A stretch of DNA of 64,000 nt, taken from Novipirellula galeiformis. GTDB lineage: Bacteria; Planctomycetota; Planctomycetia; Pirellulales; Pirellulaceae. How positions within the stretch are numbered: the stretch's first letter is position 1; each line of letters opens with the position of its first letter. The DNA is taken from contig NZ_SJPT01000004.1 of assembly GCF_007860095.1 (NCBI RefSeq), forward strand, positions 1 through 64,000. Reading direction: 5' to 3'. A program made the position numbers and the translations under genes. Shown here one piece after another: positions 6,862 through 16,600 of this stretch. Under the pieces are notes generated by a model that worked only from the letters and a program-made list of their open reading frames with translations, did not search any database and was not told where the DNA came from.

Positions 6862-6875
6862 CCATCGCATCGGGA
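6854..6875 (+). other. Left half of attC-like site 9, interrupted by an intron
   Basis: GGATAACCATCGCATCGGG is a normal left arm. It then runs into gataggggg, the 3' end of the outer group II intron, at the same relative position as in site 6. Confidence 0.65.
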
Positions 6876-6913
6876 TAGGGGGCCGGATTGCTCCGGCGCC
6901 CCTCCCACACCAC

Positions 6914-7533
6914 CTAGCATGCGGGTCCGCTACGCGGGCGGTTCGTCGCGAGGATGCAAGCTGTTGCCAACGCTCTGCTAGACTCGGGTAAACCCTCACT
7001 GTTCAGGTATTCGTTCGATAGCGCACGCTGGACTCCTGACGTCTTGGCAAGACGCCATGCCCCTTTGCCGCTAAACGCGAACGGCCGGGCGTCCCGGTAC
7101 GACAAGCCGAACGACATCAGGTTGCGACGCCGAGTTTTCGGCTTCCTCCACTGCTTTGAGTAACATGCTCGAACGCGTCGCCGAAGCCACTTGTCGAGCG
7201 TACTGAAAGTTGTCTTGACTTGGTCCAACTGGAAATACCCAAGCCAACCAATCGCATAAGAACGAAACTCCGCAAAACGCTTCTTCATCGATATGCCGCG
7301 GTTCCTACGAAAGATTTCCGAGACACTCCGTTTGAAGGCATCAAGCTTCTTTCGACTCACGCGAAACGGTCCGCCATAGCCACGGAATTCGTAGCCTACG
7401 TACTCAAGCACTTGCGTCTTACAGACGCTGCGTTTGTCGTGATTGACATGTAGTTTCAACGTCAGTGTCAGAAATCGCTCGACGCTCGCGTAAACTCGAT
7501 GCGCGGCCGCATCCGACTTTACGAAGATCACAA
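6914..7533 (-). pseudogene. Outer intron reverse transcriptase, C-terminal half (after YADD)
   Basis: It reads on from the YADD motif: FVIFVKSDAAAHRVYASVER, then LKLHVNHDKRS, VLEYVGYEFRGYG, the maturase X domain (SYAIGWLGYFQLDQV) and RACYSKQWRKPKTRRRNL. This matches the thumb and maturase domains of class C group II intron proteins. A one-base shift close to the end (ttacccgag) misaligns the last 25 or so residues. The reading frame 5' of 7534 belongs to the inner intron's ribozyme and is not part of this protein. Confidence 0.75.
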
Positions 7534-7573
7534 GTCGAGTAGCCCGGGGGAATCGCACCCCCAGGCCCTCACA

Positions 7574-7607
7574 GAACCGGACGTGAACCTCTCGGCTCAT
7601 CCGGCTC
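7574..7607 (-). ncRNA. Group II intron domain V
   Basis: A 34-nt hairpin read on the minus strand as GAGCCGGATGAGCCGAG then AGGTTCACGTCCGGTTC. It has the catalytic AGC triad near the 5' end, a GAGA-type tetraloop and the two-base bulge. It starts three bases after the reverse-transcriptase stop codon. This is the ribozyme core of the inner intron. Confidence 0.9.
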
Positions 7608-7610
7608 TTA

Positions 7611-8864
7611 TCATCCAGACGCAGGACGAATTCCGTGCGACCATAACGCAAACAGATGCGGTTCACGTTGAGCAACACGGCCCAACCAATGCACTGCGTT
7701 GCGTTGATGGTAGCGCAGTGGCTTAAACTTGCGGCGTACCCAGTACACAAGACTGCGTTCTAGGCTCCGCAAGGTGGGTGTTAATGCAGACGGATAGTAC
7801 CGACCGTAATAGTTCACCCAGCCACGTACAAAAGGATTAACGAACTTAGCAATGTCCTCTAAGCTCTGGTTGTTGCGTGTCGAACCAATCCGCCACGAAC
7901 GAATCGTTGCCCGGATCGAGTTCGCCGCCTTGTTGCTCACACCGGGAAGGAAGCTGACAAACAGCTTGCCTCTCCGATTCTTGGCGCGACGAGGACGAAA
8001 CGTATATCCCAAGAAGTCGAACGAGGTGTGTTCATGCGTGCCGCGTCGGTCGTCGTCTTTGCAGTACACGATCTTGGTTTTCACAGGGTGAAGTTCCAAG
8101 TGGCATTCTGCCAGACGCTTCCGAATTGCTGCGAGCAGCCCTTCGGCCTCAGCGAGGCTTCGAGCGTGCACGACAGCATCGTCGGCATAGCGAGCGAATT
8201 GAACGTCTGGGAAGTTACGCCGCAGCCATTCATCGAACGCGTAATGCATGAACAGATTCGACAACAAGGGACTGATCACAGACCCTTGCGGCGATCCTTT
8301 CGTTCTTTCATCCAGGCGCCCATCCGCGTGTTGCACTTGAGCTCGCAACCAGCGTTCTACGTAAAGTAGAATCCACGGTACATCAGTGTGATGCCGTACT
8401 GCACGCATGACCAAGTTCCAATCGAGATTATCAAAGAAGCCTTTGATGTCCAAATCAATCACCCAGCTGCGACGCCAACAACGTTGGCGTGTTATCCCCA
8501 CGGCGTCCAACGCCGACTTGCCAGGACGATACCCGTACGAGTCAGCGTGAAAGTGCGGTTCGACCTGCGGTTCGAGCACCAGCTTCACAACCATCTGCGC
8601 GATCCGATCCGAAACGGTCGGAATGCCCAGCGGTCGAGTCTGATCCGTGCCTGCTTTGGGAATCTCCACGAGGCGAACCGGTGGTGGAAAGTAACTGCCC
8701 GACGACATTCGATTCCAGAGCTTGTAGAGATTTCCCTTCAAGTCCTTCTCGAAGTCCGCCAGCGACTGTCCGTCCACTCCGGCCGCTCCACGATTCGCCT
8801 TCACTCTTTTGTACGCTTCCCAAACGACGTGCTTGGAAATCACATACGGCTTTGCTTCTGTCAT
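7611..8864 (-). CDS. ltrA: Group II intron reverse transcriptase/maturase (inner intron)
   Basis: A 417-residue multifunctional intron protein that promotes splicing and target-primed reverse transcription. RT motifs in order: RPLGIPTVSDRIAQ, YGYRPGKSALDAV, VIDLDIKGFFDNLDW (first catalytic Asp), KGSPQGSVISPLLSNLF, FARYADDAVVHA (catalytic Asp pair), FDFLGYTFRPR. The maturase X/GIIM domain follows: FVRGWVNYYGRYY, then LRYHQRNAVHWLGR. There is no C-terminal HNH endonuclease. Length and sequence resemble class D (RmInt1-like) proteins. The start at MTEAKPY is chosen because AAGGAGGAG lies just upstream; the frame also allows MNQLSKEEF at 8891. Confidence 0.9.
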   Translation of the reverse strand: MTEAKPYVISKHVVWEAYKRVKANRGAAGVDGQSLADFEKDLKGNLYKLWNRMSSGSYFPPPVRLVEIPKAGTDQTRPLGIPTVSDRIAQMVVKLVLEPQVEPHFHADSYGYRPGKSALDAVGITRQRCWRRSWVIDLDIKGFFDNLDWNLVMRAVRHHTDVPWILLYVERWLRAQVQHADGRLDERTKGSPQGSVISPLLSNLFMHYAFDEWLRRNFPDVQFARYADDAVVHARSLAEAEGLLAAIRKRLAECHLELHPVKTKIVYCKDDDRRGTHEHTSFDFLGYTFRPRRAKNRRGKLFVSFLPGVSNKAANSIRATIRSWRIGSTRNNQSLEDIAKFVNPFVRGWVNYYGRYYPSALTPTLRSLERSLVYWVRRKFKPLRYHQRNAVHWLGRVAQREPHLFALWSHGIRPASG

Positions 8865-9392
8865 GAACTCCTCCTTTGATAGTTGGTTCAATTCATTGGC
8901 TGGACAATCTGGTCCCTTCGCTCCACACCCATTACAGATGCTTCAACACTACTACAGACCAGTCCGCCCCTGCGCCTCGCATTGGTACTCAGGTCCTTGT
9001 GGGGCTGCCACTTGGACTTCTCCCTTTCTGTGACGACGAGTCACAAACATCGAGGCGTTAGGTTCCCAGGTTACACACACGAGCCTGAAACGGATTCACG
9101 CCACCTTTACGCCGGACGCCGTGCTGACAGTAAGCGGATCACCTTCAGCACTCATCCTGGGTTAACGACTACCTCCCAGTTTTGACGTCGTTCCTACGCT
9201 TTCGACGGGTCATCAGTGGTTCATTTGCATTCGTCTTTCCGTTTCCTACCTGACAAGGTCAAGCCTCGCCTTTTCCGTAACGCTCACGACCATGGCTTTT
9301 GGCCACAGCCGCTTACGGTGGTTTGCAGCCTGCCTCCGCAGACCGGCTGCGAGGGACCTACCCTCATCTCGCACACACATTGCCTGGCGCAC

Positions 9393-9905
9393 AGTCGTCA
9401 GCATAGCGCACGAAAGACAATCCGCGTCGCTCCAGTTCCTTGCCCAGATCATCCAAATAGATGTTGGAAAGTAGTGGTGACAACGGACCTCCTTACCTCG
9501 TTCCTTCTTCGCTTGGTTGACATACTCCATCGATCGTGACTCCGAAAGCGCAGGCAGCGTCCGATCAATTGGAGCAATCGTTTGTCGCGAACCTTGCGGC
9601 TCACCCGTGCCATTAACACGTCATGCTGGACTCGGTCAAAGAATTTGGACAGATCCATATCGACGCATCGGCGTCGACCGCTGCGCATGATCTTCTGTAC
9701 CTGCTTGGCTGCATCTTGCGCCGAGCGATAAGGTCGATAACCGAAACTTTTTCCGAAAATCCAGAAAATCCCGGATCGAAGATCGGCGTGAGGACTAACA
9801 TAATGGCGGTTTGGATGACGCGATCGAGCAAGTTTGGAATTCCGAGCTCTCTCGTGCCGCCATCGGGTTTGAGGGAAATGAAGAGAAGGTTTCAGCCGTG
9901 ATCAC
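9393..9905 (-). pseudogene. Outer intron reverse transcriptase, N-proximal half (before YADD)
   Basis: Three frames together give LKPDGGTRELGIPNLLDRVI, LTPIFDPGFSGFSE, then SFGYRPYRSAQDAAKQVQKI, VDMDLSKFFDRVQHDVLM, then DGVCQPSEEGTR-stop-GGP, LSPLLSNIYLDDLGKELE and SFVRYADD. It therefore has at least two frameshifts (near 9750 and 9550) and one nonsense codon in the PQGGPLSP motif. The first 60-80 residues are missing at the truncation. It is a dead gene whose second half lies at 6914-7533. Confidence 0.8.
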
Positions 9906-9945
9906 GCCAGCCACGCATTAAGCCGGAACCGGTTGCCCAATCAGC

Positions 9946-11238
9946 CTACGCCCAGTCTCGCTTTTCACGTTGCCGCAGGCGATTGGCTTCATCGTCGTCT
10001 TGGAACGTTTCCGTTTCAGGATCGATGACGAGCGTCCGGTTCAAGATCCAGGCAAGCGCCGCCGCGTGACAGGCAACATGCGACCGTCGCATCACGGTTG
10101 CGTTGCACGTCGTTTGTTCTCGGCTTTTGATGCAATCGAAAAAGTTCCGAGCATGCGCCGTTACGTCCAAACCACGCACGCGTTGGATCGATGCCAGTTC
10201 TTTTTGTAGTGCCGGCGACGATGCCACGATCTCGCCTTCATCGCCTGTTTCGACGGAACCTTCGTCACCGATAAATCGCACGGGGCAGGTCCCCAGACGA
10301 GTGAGCCAACGAGGGCTGCGATCACCAAAAGGAGTCTCTAAGAAATCCAGGACCAATCGAACACCGTCCGCATAGGTACAGGTAATTGCCGTTTGCGATG
10401 GTTCGTATTTGACGGGCATCGTATCGTCGGCGCGGGCGGCCCATTGGCAAAGGTCTAGCGTATGCGCGCCCCAGTCCAGCAAACGTGCCCCACTATCAAA
10501 GTCGTACTGACCACGCCAACCGCCATCGACGTACTTTTGGTTGAACGGTCGCCAGGCTGCCGGCCCCAGCCACAAGTTCCAGTTGCAAACGGCATTGTCC
10601 GGCGTCGGTTCGGCGGGCAACCAAGAGTTGTCCAAGGTCGGCAAATAGGCAGTCGCTTGCAATTCCTGCAGCTGACCGAGCTTCCCTGACTGCGCCACCT
10701 GCACGGCCTGGACAAAATTCGGCACACTGCGTCGCTGCGTGCCCGCTTGGAATATTCGCCCCGTCCGCCGGAATGTATCGTCAATCATTTGGCAATCGCG
10801 AATGGTGATCCCGCAAGGTTTCTCGCTATAGACATCTTTCCCCGCTTCCGCAGCCAAGATGGACGCAGCAGCATGCCAACGATCGCCCGTTGCAATCAGG
10901 ACCGCATCAATATCATCTCTCGCAAGCAAGTCCCGAAAGTCTTGATACAGCCTGCAGTCTTGATTCCCATAATGGTCGTCGACCAATTTCTTACCTGCAT
11001 CACGTCGCGACTGTTGCACATCCGCGATCGCAACGCACTGTACGTCTTTGAGCTTCAAGATCGCTTTTAAATCGTAGGTACAACGGGGGCCGATCCCGAT
11101 CACCCCCAGCGTGATTCGCTCGGATGCCGCGACCCCATCGTCAGCCCCGAGAGCCTTGGAGGAAACGAAGTAAGGTGCCGCCAGGGTCGCCGCGCCGGCG
11201 GCCAACGTGGTGGATAGGAAGTTGCGTCGGTGGGTCAT
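9946..11238 (-). CDS. Gfo/Idh/MocA-family oxidoreductase, Tat-exported
   Basis: A 430-residue protein with a twin-arginine leader (MTHRRNFLSTTLAAGAATLA) and probable cleavage after the SSKALGA region, so it should fold in the cytoplasm and be exported. The Rossmann domain begins ITLGVIGIGPRCTYDL; IDAVLIATGDRWHA and the family signature EKPCG follow. The C-terminal alpha/beta domain includes YDFDSGARLLDWGAHTLDL. These are NAD(P)-dependent sugar or inositol dehydrogenases with very diverse substrates, and exported forms are abundant in planctomycetes. The stop lies about 40 bp from the broken end of the mobile region. Confidence 0.85.
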   Translation of the reverse strand: MTHRRNFLSTTLAAGAATLAAPYFVSSKALGADDGVAASERITLGVIGIGPRCTYDLKAILKLKDVQCVAIADVQQSRRDAGKKLVDDHYGNQDCRLYQDFRDLLARDDIDAVLIATGDRWHAAASILAAEAGKDVYSEKPCGITIRDCQMIDDTFRRTGRIFQAGTQRRSVPNFVQAVQVAQSGKLGQLQELQATAYLPTLDNSWLPAEPTPDNAVCNWNLWLGPAAWRPFNQKYVDGGWRGQYDFDSGARLLDWGAHTLDLCQWAARADDTMPVKYEPSQTAITCTYADGVRLVLDFLETPFGDRSPRWLTRLGTCPVRFIGDEGSVETGDEGEIVASSPALQKELASIQRVRGLDVTAHARNFFDCIKSREQTTCNATVMRRSHVACHAAALAWILNRTLVIDPETETFQDDDEANRLRQREKRDWA

Positions 11239-11604
11239 ATTTTTAGCGGGGGGGAGTGAGACAGAGAACGGCTTGCCAGGTGTGTTTGCCGCATGCTAGT
11301 GGGCGTCTCGCTCCCCAGCATGCATGCGTTTCATTCTAACCGGTAATCCAGCGAATAGGTGAGCGAGAACCGATCGTATTTGCGAGGGAAAAAACGAGCG
11401 GCTTACTGCTCGACCACGCCGCAGACAACCCTTCAGCATTCCGATGGCAAGCTTAGCTGCCTGGTTACACCGACAAGAAACCGAGCAGGTTCACTCGTGC
11501 ACCGTGCCGACCCTAGCCGCGACGACACACTTCACCGACAAGGCTCTCTTAGGTGTCAGCAGCACGCCTGAAAATGCGGTAAACCGGTTAGGCATTGCGG
11601 ACGA

Positions 11605-11841
11605 TGGTTCAACACCGATGTGAACGCCGATGTTCCCTCTGATCCGTATCTGATGCCCGGTTACGATCGCAAGTCCGTTGCGTTGACGCACTCGGCACCC
11701 AACCAAATCATGGTCAATTTGCAACTCAACATCGACGGGACCAGCCATTGGGTTGATCGTCGAAAGGTGACGATCGAGCGGTCCACAGCTCCGCATTTTG
11801 ACTTCGCTAAGCAGGTACGCAGGAATCTTTCGGTAGATTAG
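11605..11841 (+). pseudogene. Fragment of a secreted protein C-terminus
   Basis: An open frame without a plausible start reads WFNTDVNADVPSDPYLMPGY, then DRKSVALTHS, NLQLNIDGTSHWVD. The SDPYLMPGYDRK-type string looks like the tail of a family of large planctomycete exoproteins (recalled, not searched). It runs into the repeat at 11809. The 370 bp before it (11239-11604) show no gene. Confidence 0.35.
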
Positions 11842-11949
11842 CCGTTTTGGCGTTAGCCACGGTTCAAGCGGTTCAAGCGGTTCAAACGGTTCAAACGGTT
11901 CAAGCGGGGCTGATGGGGTTTCACCCAATCATTCCTGCCTCCCTGCTTA
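11809..11949 (-). repeat. MITE-like interspersed repeat, copy A
   Basis: Bounded by AAGCAGGTACGCAGGAAT on the left and its near inverse ATTCCTGCCTCCCTGCTTA on the right. The interior has ggcgttagcc and five 10-bp units of the type ttcaagcgg/ttcaaacgg. It is in opposite orientation to copy B at 38411. The Pro-Glu-Phe-rich minus-strand frame here is a translation of the repeat. Confidence 0.7.
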
Positions 11950-12097
11950 CAGGATTGTCGGTATGCTGTATACGAACGATCCGCGACGGGGAAAACAAAC
12001 GCGACTCTGATGTTGACCTATCGCTGGTTAACTCAGGGTCGCATTCTGAATCGATGGATTATCCACTCGCCGTCACCTATCGCGTTGAGGTCTGACC

Positions 12098-12241
12098 ATG
12101 GCAAAGCCTGATTCGGATGTTTTCGACACGGATGTCTGGAGCGACATCACGGCATCGAGTGAACCTTCCGTCGCCAACGACAGCAGCCCCGTCGATTTCC
12201 CCGACTTCAAGCTGAAAAATCGAAGAATCGATCAAGACTAA
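12098..12241 (+). CDS. Possible 47-residue small protein
   Basis: The ATG at 12098 opens a frame reading MAKPDSDVFDTDVWSDITAS, then PVDFPDFKLKNRRIDQD, ending 5 bp before the start codon region of the next frame. Acidic, with no known motif and no strong ribosome-binding site. It could be a genuine small protein upstream of the M14 gene or chance. Confidence 0.3.
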   Translation: MAKPDSDVFDTDVWSDITASSEPSVANDSSPVDFPDFKLKNRRIDQD

Positions 12242-12300
12242 AACTCATGGATGCATCACCAAACTTCGTTTCTCCATCTCCCCCCAAAGTTTATCCCGCC

Positions 12301-13590
12301 ATGCAATTCCCCTCGACGCTCACGAGCCTCATCTCGGTCTGTCTACTTGCACTGGGGAGCGTCGCGAGTGCTGATCCGATCAACAACGCACCCCAACTCG
12401 TCGTTGATGCGGACTTTGAAGGAGGCTCGGCGCGCGTCCTTGAGATTGATCAAAAGAACGGTCACATCAGCATTATGCCTGACGGCGATCCGACGCGAGG
12501 ATGGCCGGCTTGGTGGTTTTTTCGTGTGAGTGGTTTGACCCATAATCAAGCACTCAAGGTCAGCGTGTTTGCCCCCAGTCAGATTCTTCCGAATGGAGTA
12601 GCAGGAGCAGGGAAGCCACTGGACGGCTCGTGGGCTTTGCCCAGTCAAGCCACGTGGTCCTCCGATGGCAAGACATGGAACCGAACGCCGGCGGGTAAGC
12701 GAGATGGCACAGGAATCACCTACGAGTTGAAATCACCGGGCAGCGAATTGTGGATTGCCTGGGGCCCACCCGCGACACCTACCGCGCTAAATGGATGGAT
12801 GGATCAGGTCGCGGCAAAGCACGATTCCGTTCGCACATTTGTGTTGGCGAAGACTCTCGAGGGGCGAGAAGTGCGTGGCGTCCGTGTTGCATCCGGCGAT
12901 GACAGTGACCGTACCCGCCCGGTCATCTGGCTTCACGCGAGGCAACATGCATGGGAAAGCGGATCGAGTTGGGTGGCCCGTGGGATCGTCCAGTGGCTTG
13001 TCGGCGGTTCAGAGGATGCAGCCTGGGTTCGTAGCAACACCGAAGTCTACGTCGTTCCAATCTTGGATGTCGACCGCGCCGCTACGGGAGACGGCGGGAA
13101 GGAATCGATACCGCATGATCACAATCGCGACTGGTCAGATCGTCCGCACTACCCAGAGATTGCCGCCGTCCAGAAGAAAGTCCGAGCGTGGAGCGATGAC
13201 AATCGACTCGCGGTATTTGTCGACCTCCATAATCCCAGCCCCAACGATGGCACCGCATTCTTTTATGTCGCATCAAACGATGTACTATCGTCAGCGCGAC
13301 GTTCGCAACGAGACCGATTTCTTGACGTCGTTCACGATCGCTATGACGGCGAAATCCCGCTGACTCGCGAAACTCGAAGTTCGGGCCCCGGCTACCACCC
13401 GCTTTGGCATCGAATGTCTCGAACCTGGGTGACTCAGCATGGCAATGAAGACGCGATTGCGGTTTGCCTCGAAACACCGTGGAATCTCTCTCGCAGCACG
13501 ACGAAGGGTTACGAATCGGTTGGCGCTGGCCTTGCAAAGGGCATTGCAGGTTTTCTTCAGGAAAGATGCAAAGCACAAGAAATCCGCTAA
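12301..13590 (+). CDS. M14-family zinc carboxypeptidase-like exoprotein
   Basis: A 429-residue protein. The start is put at MQFPSTLTSLISVCLLALGS, which gives a normal signal peptide cut near ASA-DP; the frame opens 18 codons earlier. The N-terminal 150 residues form a beta-rich domain (WPAWWFFRVSGLTHNQ) of the type seen in cytosolic-carboxypeptidase-like M14 proteins. The catalytic part shows HARQHAWESG (zinc His and Glu of HxxE), FVDLHNPSP (third zinc ligand, His) and AVCLETPWN (candidate general base Glu). Such enzymes trim C-terminal residues or peptidoglycan peptides; the substrate here is unknown. Confidence 0.75.
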   Translation: MQFPSTLTSLISVCLLALGSVASADPINNAPQLVVDADFEGGSARVLEIDQKNGHISIMPDGDPTRGWPAWWFFRVSGLTHNQALKVSVFAPSQILPNGVAGAGKPLDGSWALPSQATWSSDGKTWNRTPAGKRDGTGITYELKSPGSELWIAWGPPATPTALNGWMDQVAAKHDSVRTFVLAKTLEGREVRGVRVASGDDSDRTRPVIWLHARQHAWESGSSWVARGIVQWLVGGSEDAAWVRSNTEVYVVPILDVDRAATGDGGKESIPHDHNRDWSDRPHYPEIAAVQKKVRAWSDDNRLAVFVDLHNPSPNDGTAFFYVASNDVLSSARRSQRDRFLDVVHDRYDGEIPLTRETRSSGPGYHPLWHRMSRTWVTQHGNEDAIAVCLETPWNLSRSTTKGYESVGAGLAKGIAGFLQERCKAQEIR

Positions 13591-13678
13591 CGGAGAACGC
13601 TTCCTTGTGCGTCGATCAAAACGATCGACTGTGCTCAATCGTGAACCATTATAAGAACGCCCCCCTTGGTCCCGCAAA

Positions 13679-16600
13679 ATGATAAACACAACTCACTCGT
13701 TCCACACATCCAAAGCAGCCGCGTTGATCGCATTGCTACTTGCTCTGAGCATCGCAGGGACACTGGCGGACGAAGTCGTTGTTGAAAAGCTTCCCGTCGA
13801 GTCGGAATCCTGCTACCGACTCACATTCACGGCACAGGCTGGTAGCGAAATGGCGGAGTGGCTTCTGCACAGTATCGATCACGACGGCGAAATTCCTCAC
13901 GCAGGCTGCTACGAATACGAATGGCAGAAATTCGGGTCGGGCACCACCTCCTACACTCACTCCTTTCGCACGCCTCCTGGAGCCAAAACGCTAGAATTTT
14001 CGGTTCGTTTTGACGGACAACCCCCTCAAGTCAGCGACGTGAAGCTCGAGCCAATCGATCCCGATGCGTTATTGGTCAACGGCGATTTCTCCGCGGGCCC
14101 AGGCAACTATTCGGGTTGGTCGGAACACAACAACACGCGTTTCGTCGAGGTCAACGGCACGACGGCCCTGAAGATCGAACACAATGGGTATGCGCTGACC
14201 GATCAGATACCGATCGAAGCGGGCGCTCGTTATCAGTTTACGTCCGGTTCAACCATCCCTGGGTACGTCTTGGCGTACGACTCCGACATGCGGCTTCTGA
14301 CGCCGCGCCCGTATGATCGAAAGCGTGAATTTACAACACCCGAAGCTGCGGCCTATCTGAGGTTGCTTTACAAGACAAGCTTTGACCACATCCCCGCCTA
14401 CCGCACCAAGACGATCACCGCGGTGGGGTTGAAACGTGTCGATGATAGCGCACCGCGGGCAAACGCCGAAGTTCCGCAATTAGCGGCTGAGATCATCCTT
14501 CGCGGTCGATGCGATCCACGGGAAGAATATGCCGCCCGAGAGCTCCAGCATTGGATCCGCGAGATCACTGGGAAACGACTTCGACTTCTGGCCAAACCGT
14601 CCCGTGCCGACAACACAAAAATCTTTTTGGGGTCTGCCTGGGCAGCCAAATATTCTGACGATTTGAAGTACCTATCCGACTCCGACGGATACGCGGTGCG
14701 CCGTGATGGCAAGCATATTTATGTATTCGGAAGTCATCCGCGTGGCACTCTGTTTGGTGTTTACGCGTTGCTGGAAAAAAACACGGACATCATTTGGCCG
14801 CGTCCTCATCCCGAATTCGCCGCGATCTTCTCGAACGTTCCCGAAGTCAAATTCGTTGAGACGGATTTTCGCTCTCGACCAGCGTTCAAGATTCGCGAAC
14901 TGAATTTTCATGGCGGAGACCCCAACCCGGCATTGAGTCAGGACTGGATTGGCCGCAACGGCGGCAACTCACCATTGAAATTGGGCAAAGGGTTCCCGTA
15001 TTTGCGTTGGCGTTCGGGAGCGATCATCGGCGAAGGTGGCGGGTACATTTGGAAGTTCATGGGGCTGGAACAAGAAGACGAAACGCTGTACCCACTGGTC
15101 AACGGCAACCGCCTCCGCAACCTTTGGCGTCAGCCGTGCTACACGCACCGCGATGTACCGGAGGTCATGGCCGACACTGCCCGCGAGATGCTCAGCAGCG
15201 TTCCGGGCAAGCAACTCGAGTTCCTGATCTCGCGAGTCGGAGACAACTGGGAAGTTTGTAACTGCCTTGAATGCATGAAGCCCATTGAATTGGCGGACGG
15301 CACACTATTGTCCGCAAAATCAACCAGCAGCGTTGCGGACCCGCTGTTCTTTTCGACCCGCAACTACATGATGCTCAATCGAATGGCGGAAGACCTTGTC
15401 AAAGATAACCCACAAATCGAACTGCACACCCATGCGTACATTTTTGCTGCTGAGCCGCCCAAGGTTAAACTTCACCCCGCCATCGTCCCCCACTTCGCAG
15501 CCTATCCCACCAAAGACGAACGCTATCCGATTCTCGACCAGAAGACCGAACGCGGAGCGGTTTGGAGCAGGCGAATGCGTCAGTGGAGTGAAGAGCAAGA
15601 CGTGAAGTTCGGCTTCTTCGGATACTACTATGCCGGTGGCTTCAACGCGTTGGCCGATACGGCTGGCCCCGACTACAAAGCGCTTGCAGCGATGGGCGGA
15701 ATCCACGCTCACAATGAAGGGCATCCCAGCGATACCGGCGAACTTAACCAATGGGATGTAGAGGGCATCGAAAAATGGATCATCGCCAAACTTCAGTGGA
15801 ATCCGGATCAGGATCCGGCCGCTCTGCGAGATGACTACATCCAGCGGACCTATCGGGATGCCGCACCATCGATGCGAGAGTTCTACAAGTTGATCAACGA
15901 TTCCTGGCACGACGCGTCGAATCCCACAACCGTAAACTGCCACACGGCGGCCAGAAAAATGTTCGAGGATTTCATTGTCAATCCAGGCCTGGAAAAACGG
16001 CTGAGAGAGTTGCTGGTCCAAGCACATACAACGGCATCCGATCCCAGGTCACAGAAGTTGATAGAGCGAACGCTCGCAAAGTTTGACATGTTTGCGGCGG
16101 ACCTGAGCCGGTTGCCCGCTCCTCTGGTTCCCGAATCGACCGAGCAATGGAACCAGTACGAATCTCCGCATTGGTACAAGGCATATGAGATCGGTGACTT
16201 CCAGCGGATTTCGAACTGGCAACCACTTCTAGAAGATCGGACTCCCGAACACAAAACTACGATCGCCATAATGCGAGATAAGGAAACGTTGTATTTTAAA
16301 ATCGACGCCTTCAACGAGCTTGCGAAACCTGGGAAGTCACCTACGAGAACCAGTGCTTTTCCACAGCATGATCGCGTCGAAATCGTTCTTCGCTCAGGCA
16401 ACGACACCTTCTATTTCGCGGTGGGGCCAGATGGCGGAACCTACCTCTTAAAGAACTGGAACACGGAAGTCCCGTGGAATAACGCGACGGAAGTCACGCA
16501 CCTGGCTCTCGATGGAAAGTGGATTACGATGCTCGCGGTCCCACTCAGCGATTTGGGAGCAACGTCTGGAAAGCCGAACCTTGATGCCAAATTCGGTCGG

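Larger units (their letters stand above)
7534..9392 (-). mobile_element. Inner group II intron, apparently complete
   Basis: A 1859-nt minus-strand intron. It begins GTGCGCC at 9392, matching the GUGYG 5' consensus, and ends CTACTCGAC at 7534, an AY end with the branch A seven bases from the end. Domain V is canonical (7574-7607) and the reverse transcriptase lies in domain IV. About 500 nt of 5' ribozyme sequence precedes the protein. Excision joins gctgacgact to ttgtgatcttc, restoring RYADDFVIFVK of the host reverse transcriptase in frame, which fixes both splice sites. All expected parts are present, so it could be active. Confidence 0.85.
6870..9905 (-). mobile_element. Outer group IIC-like intron, 5'-truncated and itself interrupted
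   Basis: A minus-strand intron whose 3' end has a domain VI hairpin (about 6876-6903) and a 34-nt domain V at 6909-6942, starting ACCGCC and closing GGTGGT. It carries the decayed class C-like reverse transcriptase described in the two pseudogene entries. The 5' ribozyme domains and the enzyme's N-terminus are missing; the homologous sequence stops at about 9905, just before the oxidoreductase gene. An entire second intron (7534-9392) sits inside it. It can no longer be autonomous. Confidence 0.7.

Noticed and set aside
7534-7750. N-terminal part of the 278-codon minus-strand frame ending at 6914
   Set aside because: This segment is domain V/VI and the RT tail of the inner intron; only the part after 7533 is real RT sequence.
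11868-11915. Possible CRISPR-like array
   Set aside because: Units are 10 bp and directly adjacent, with no spacers.
11491-11928. Minus-strand frame with EPFEPFEPLEP repeats
   Set aside because: It is a translation of the MITE-like repeat's 10-bp units.
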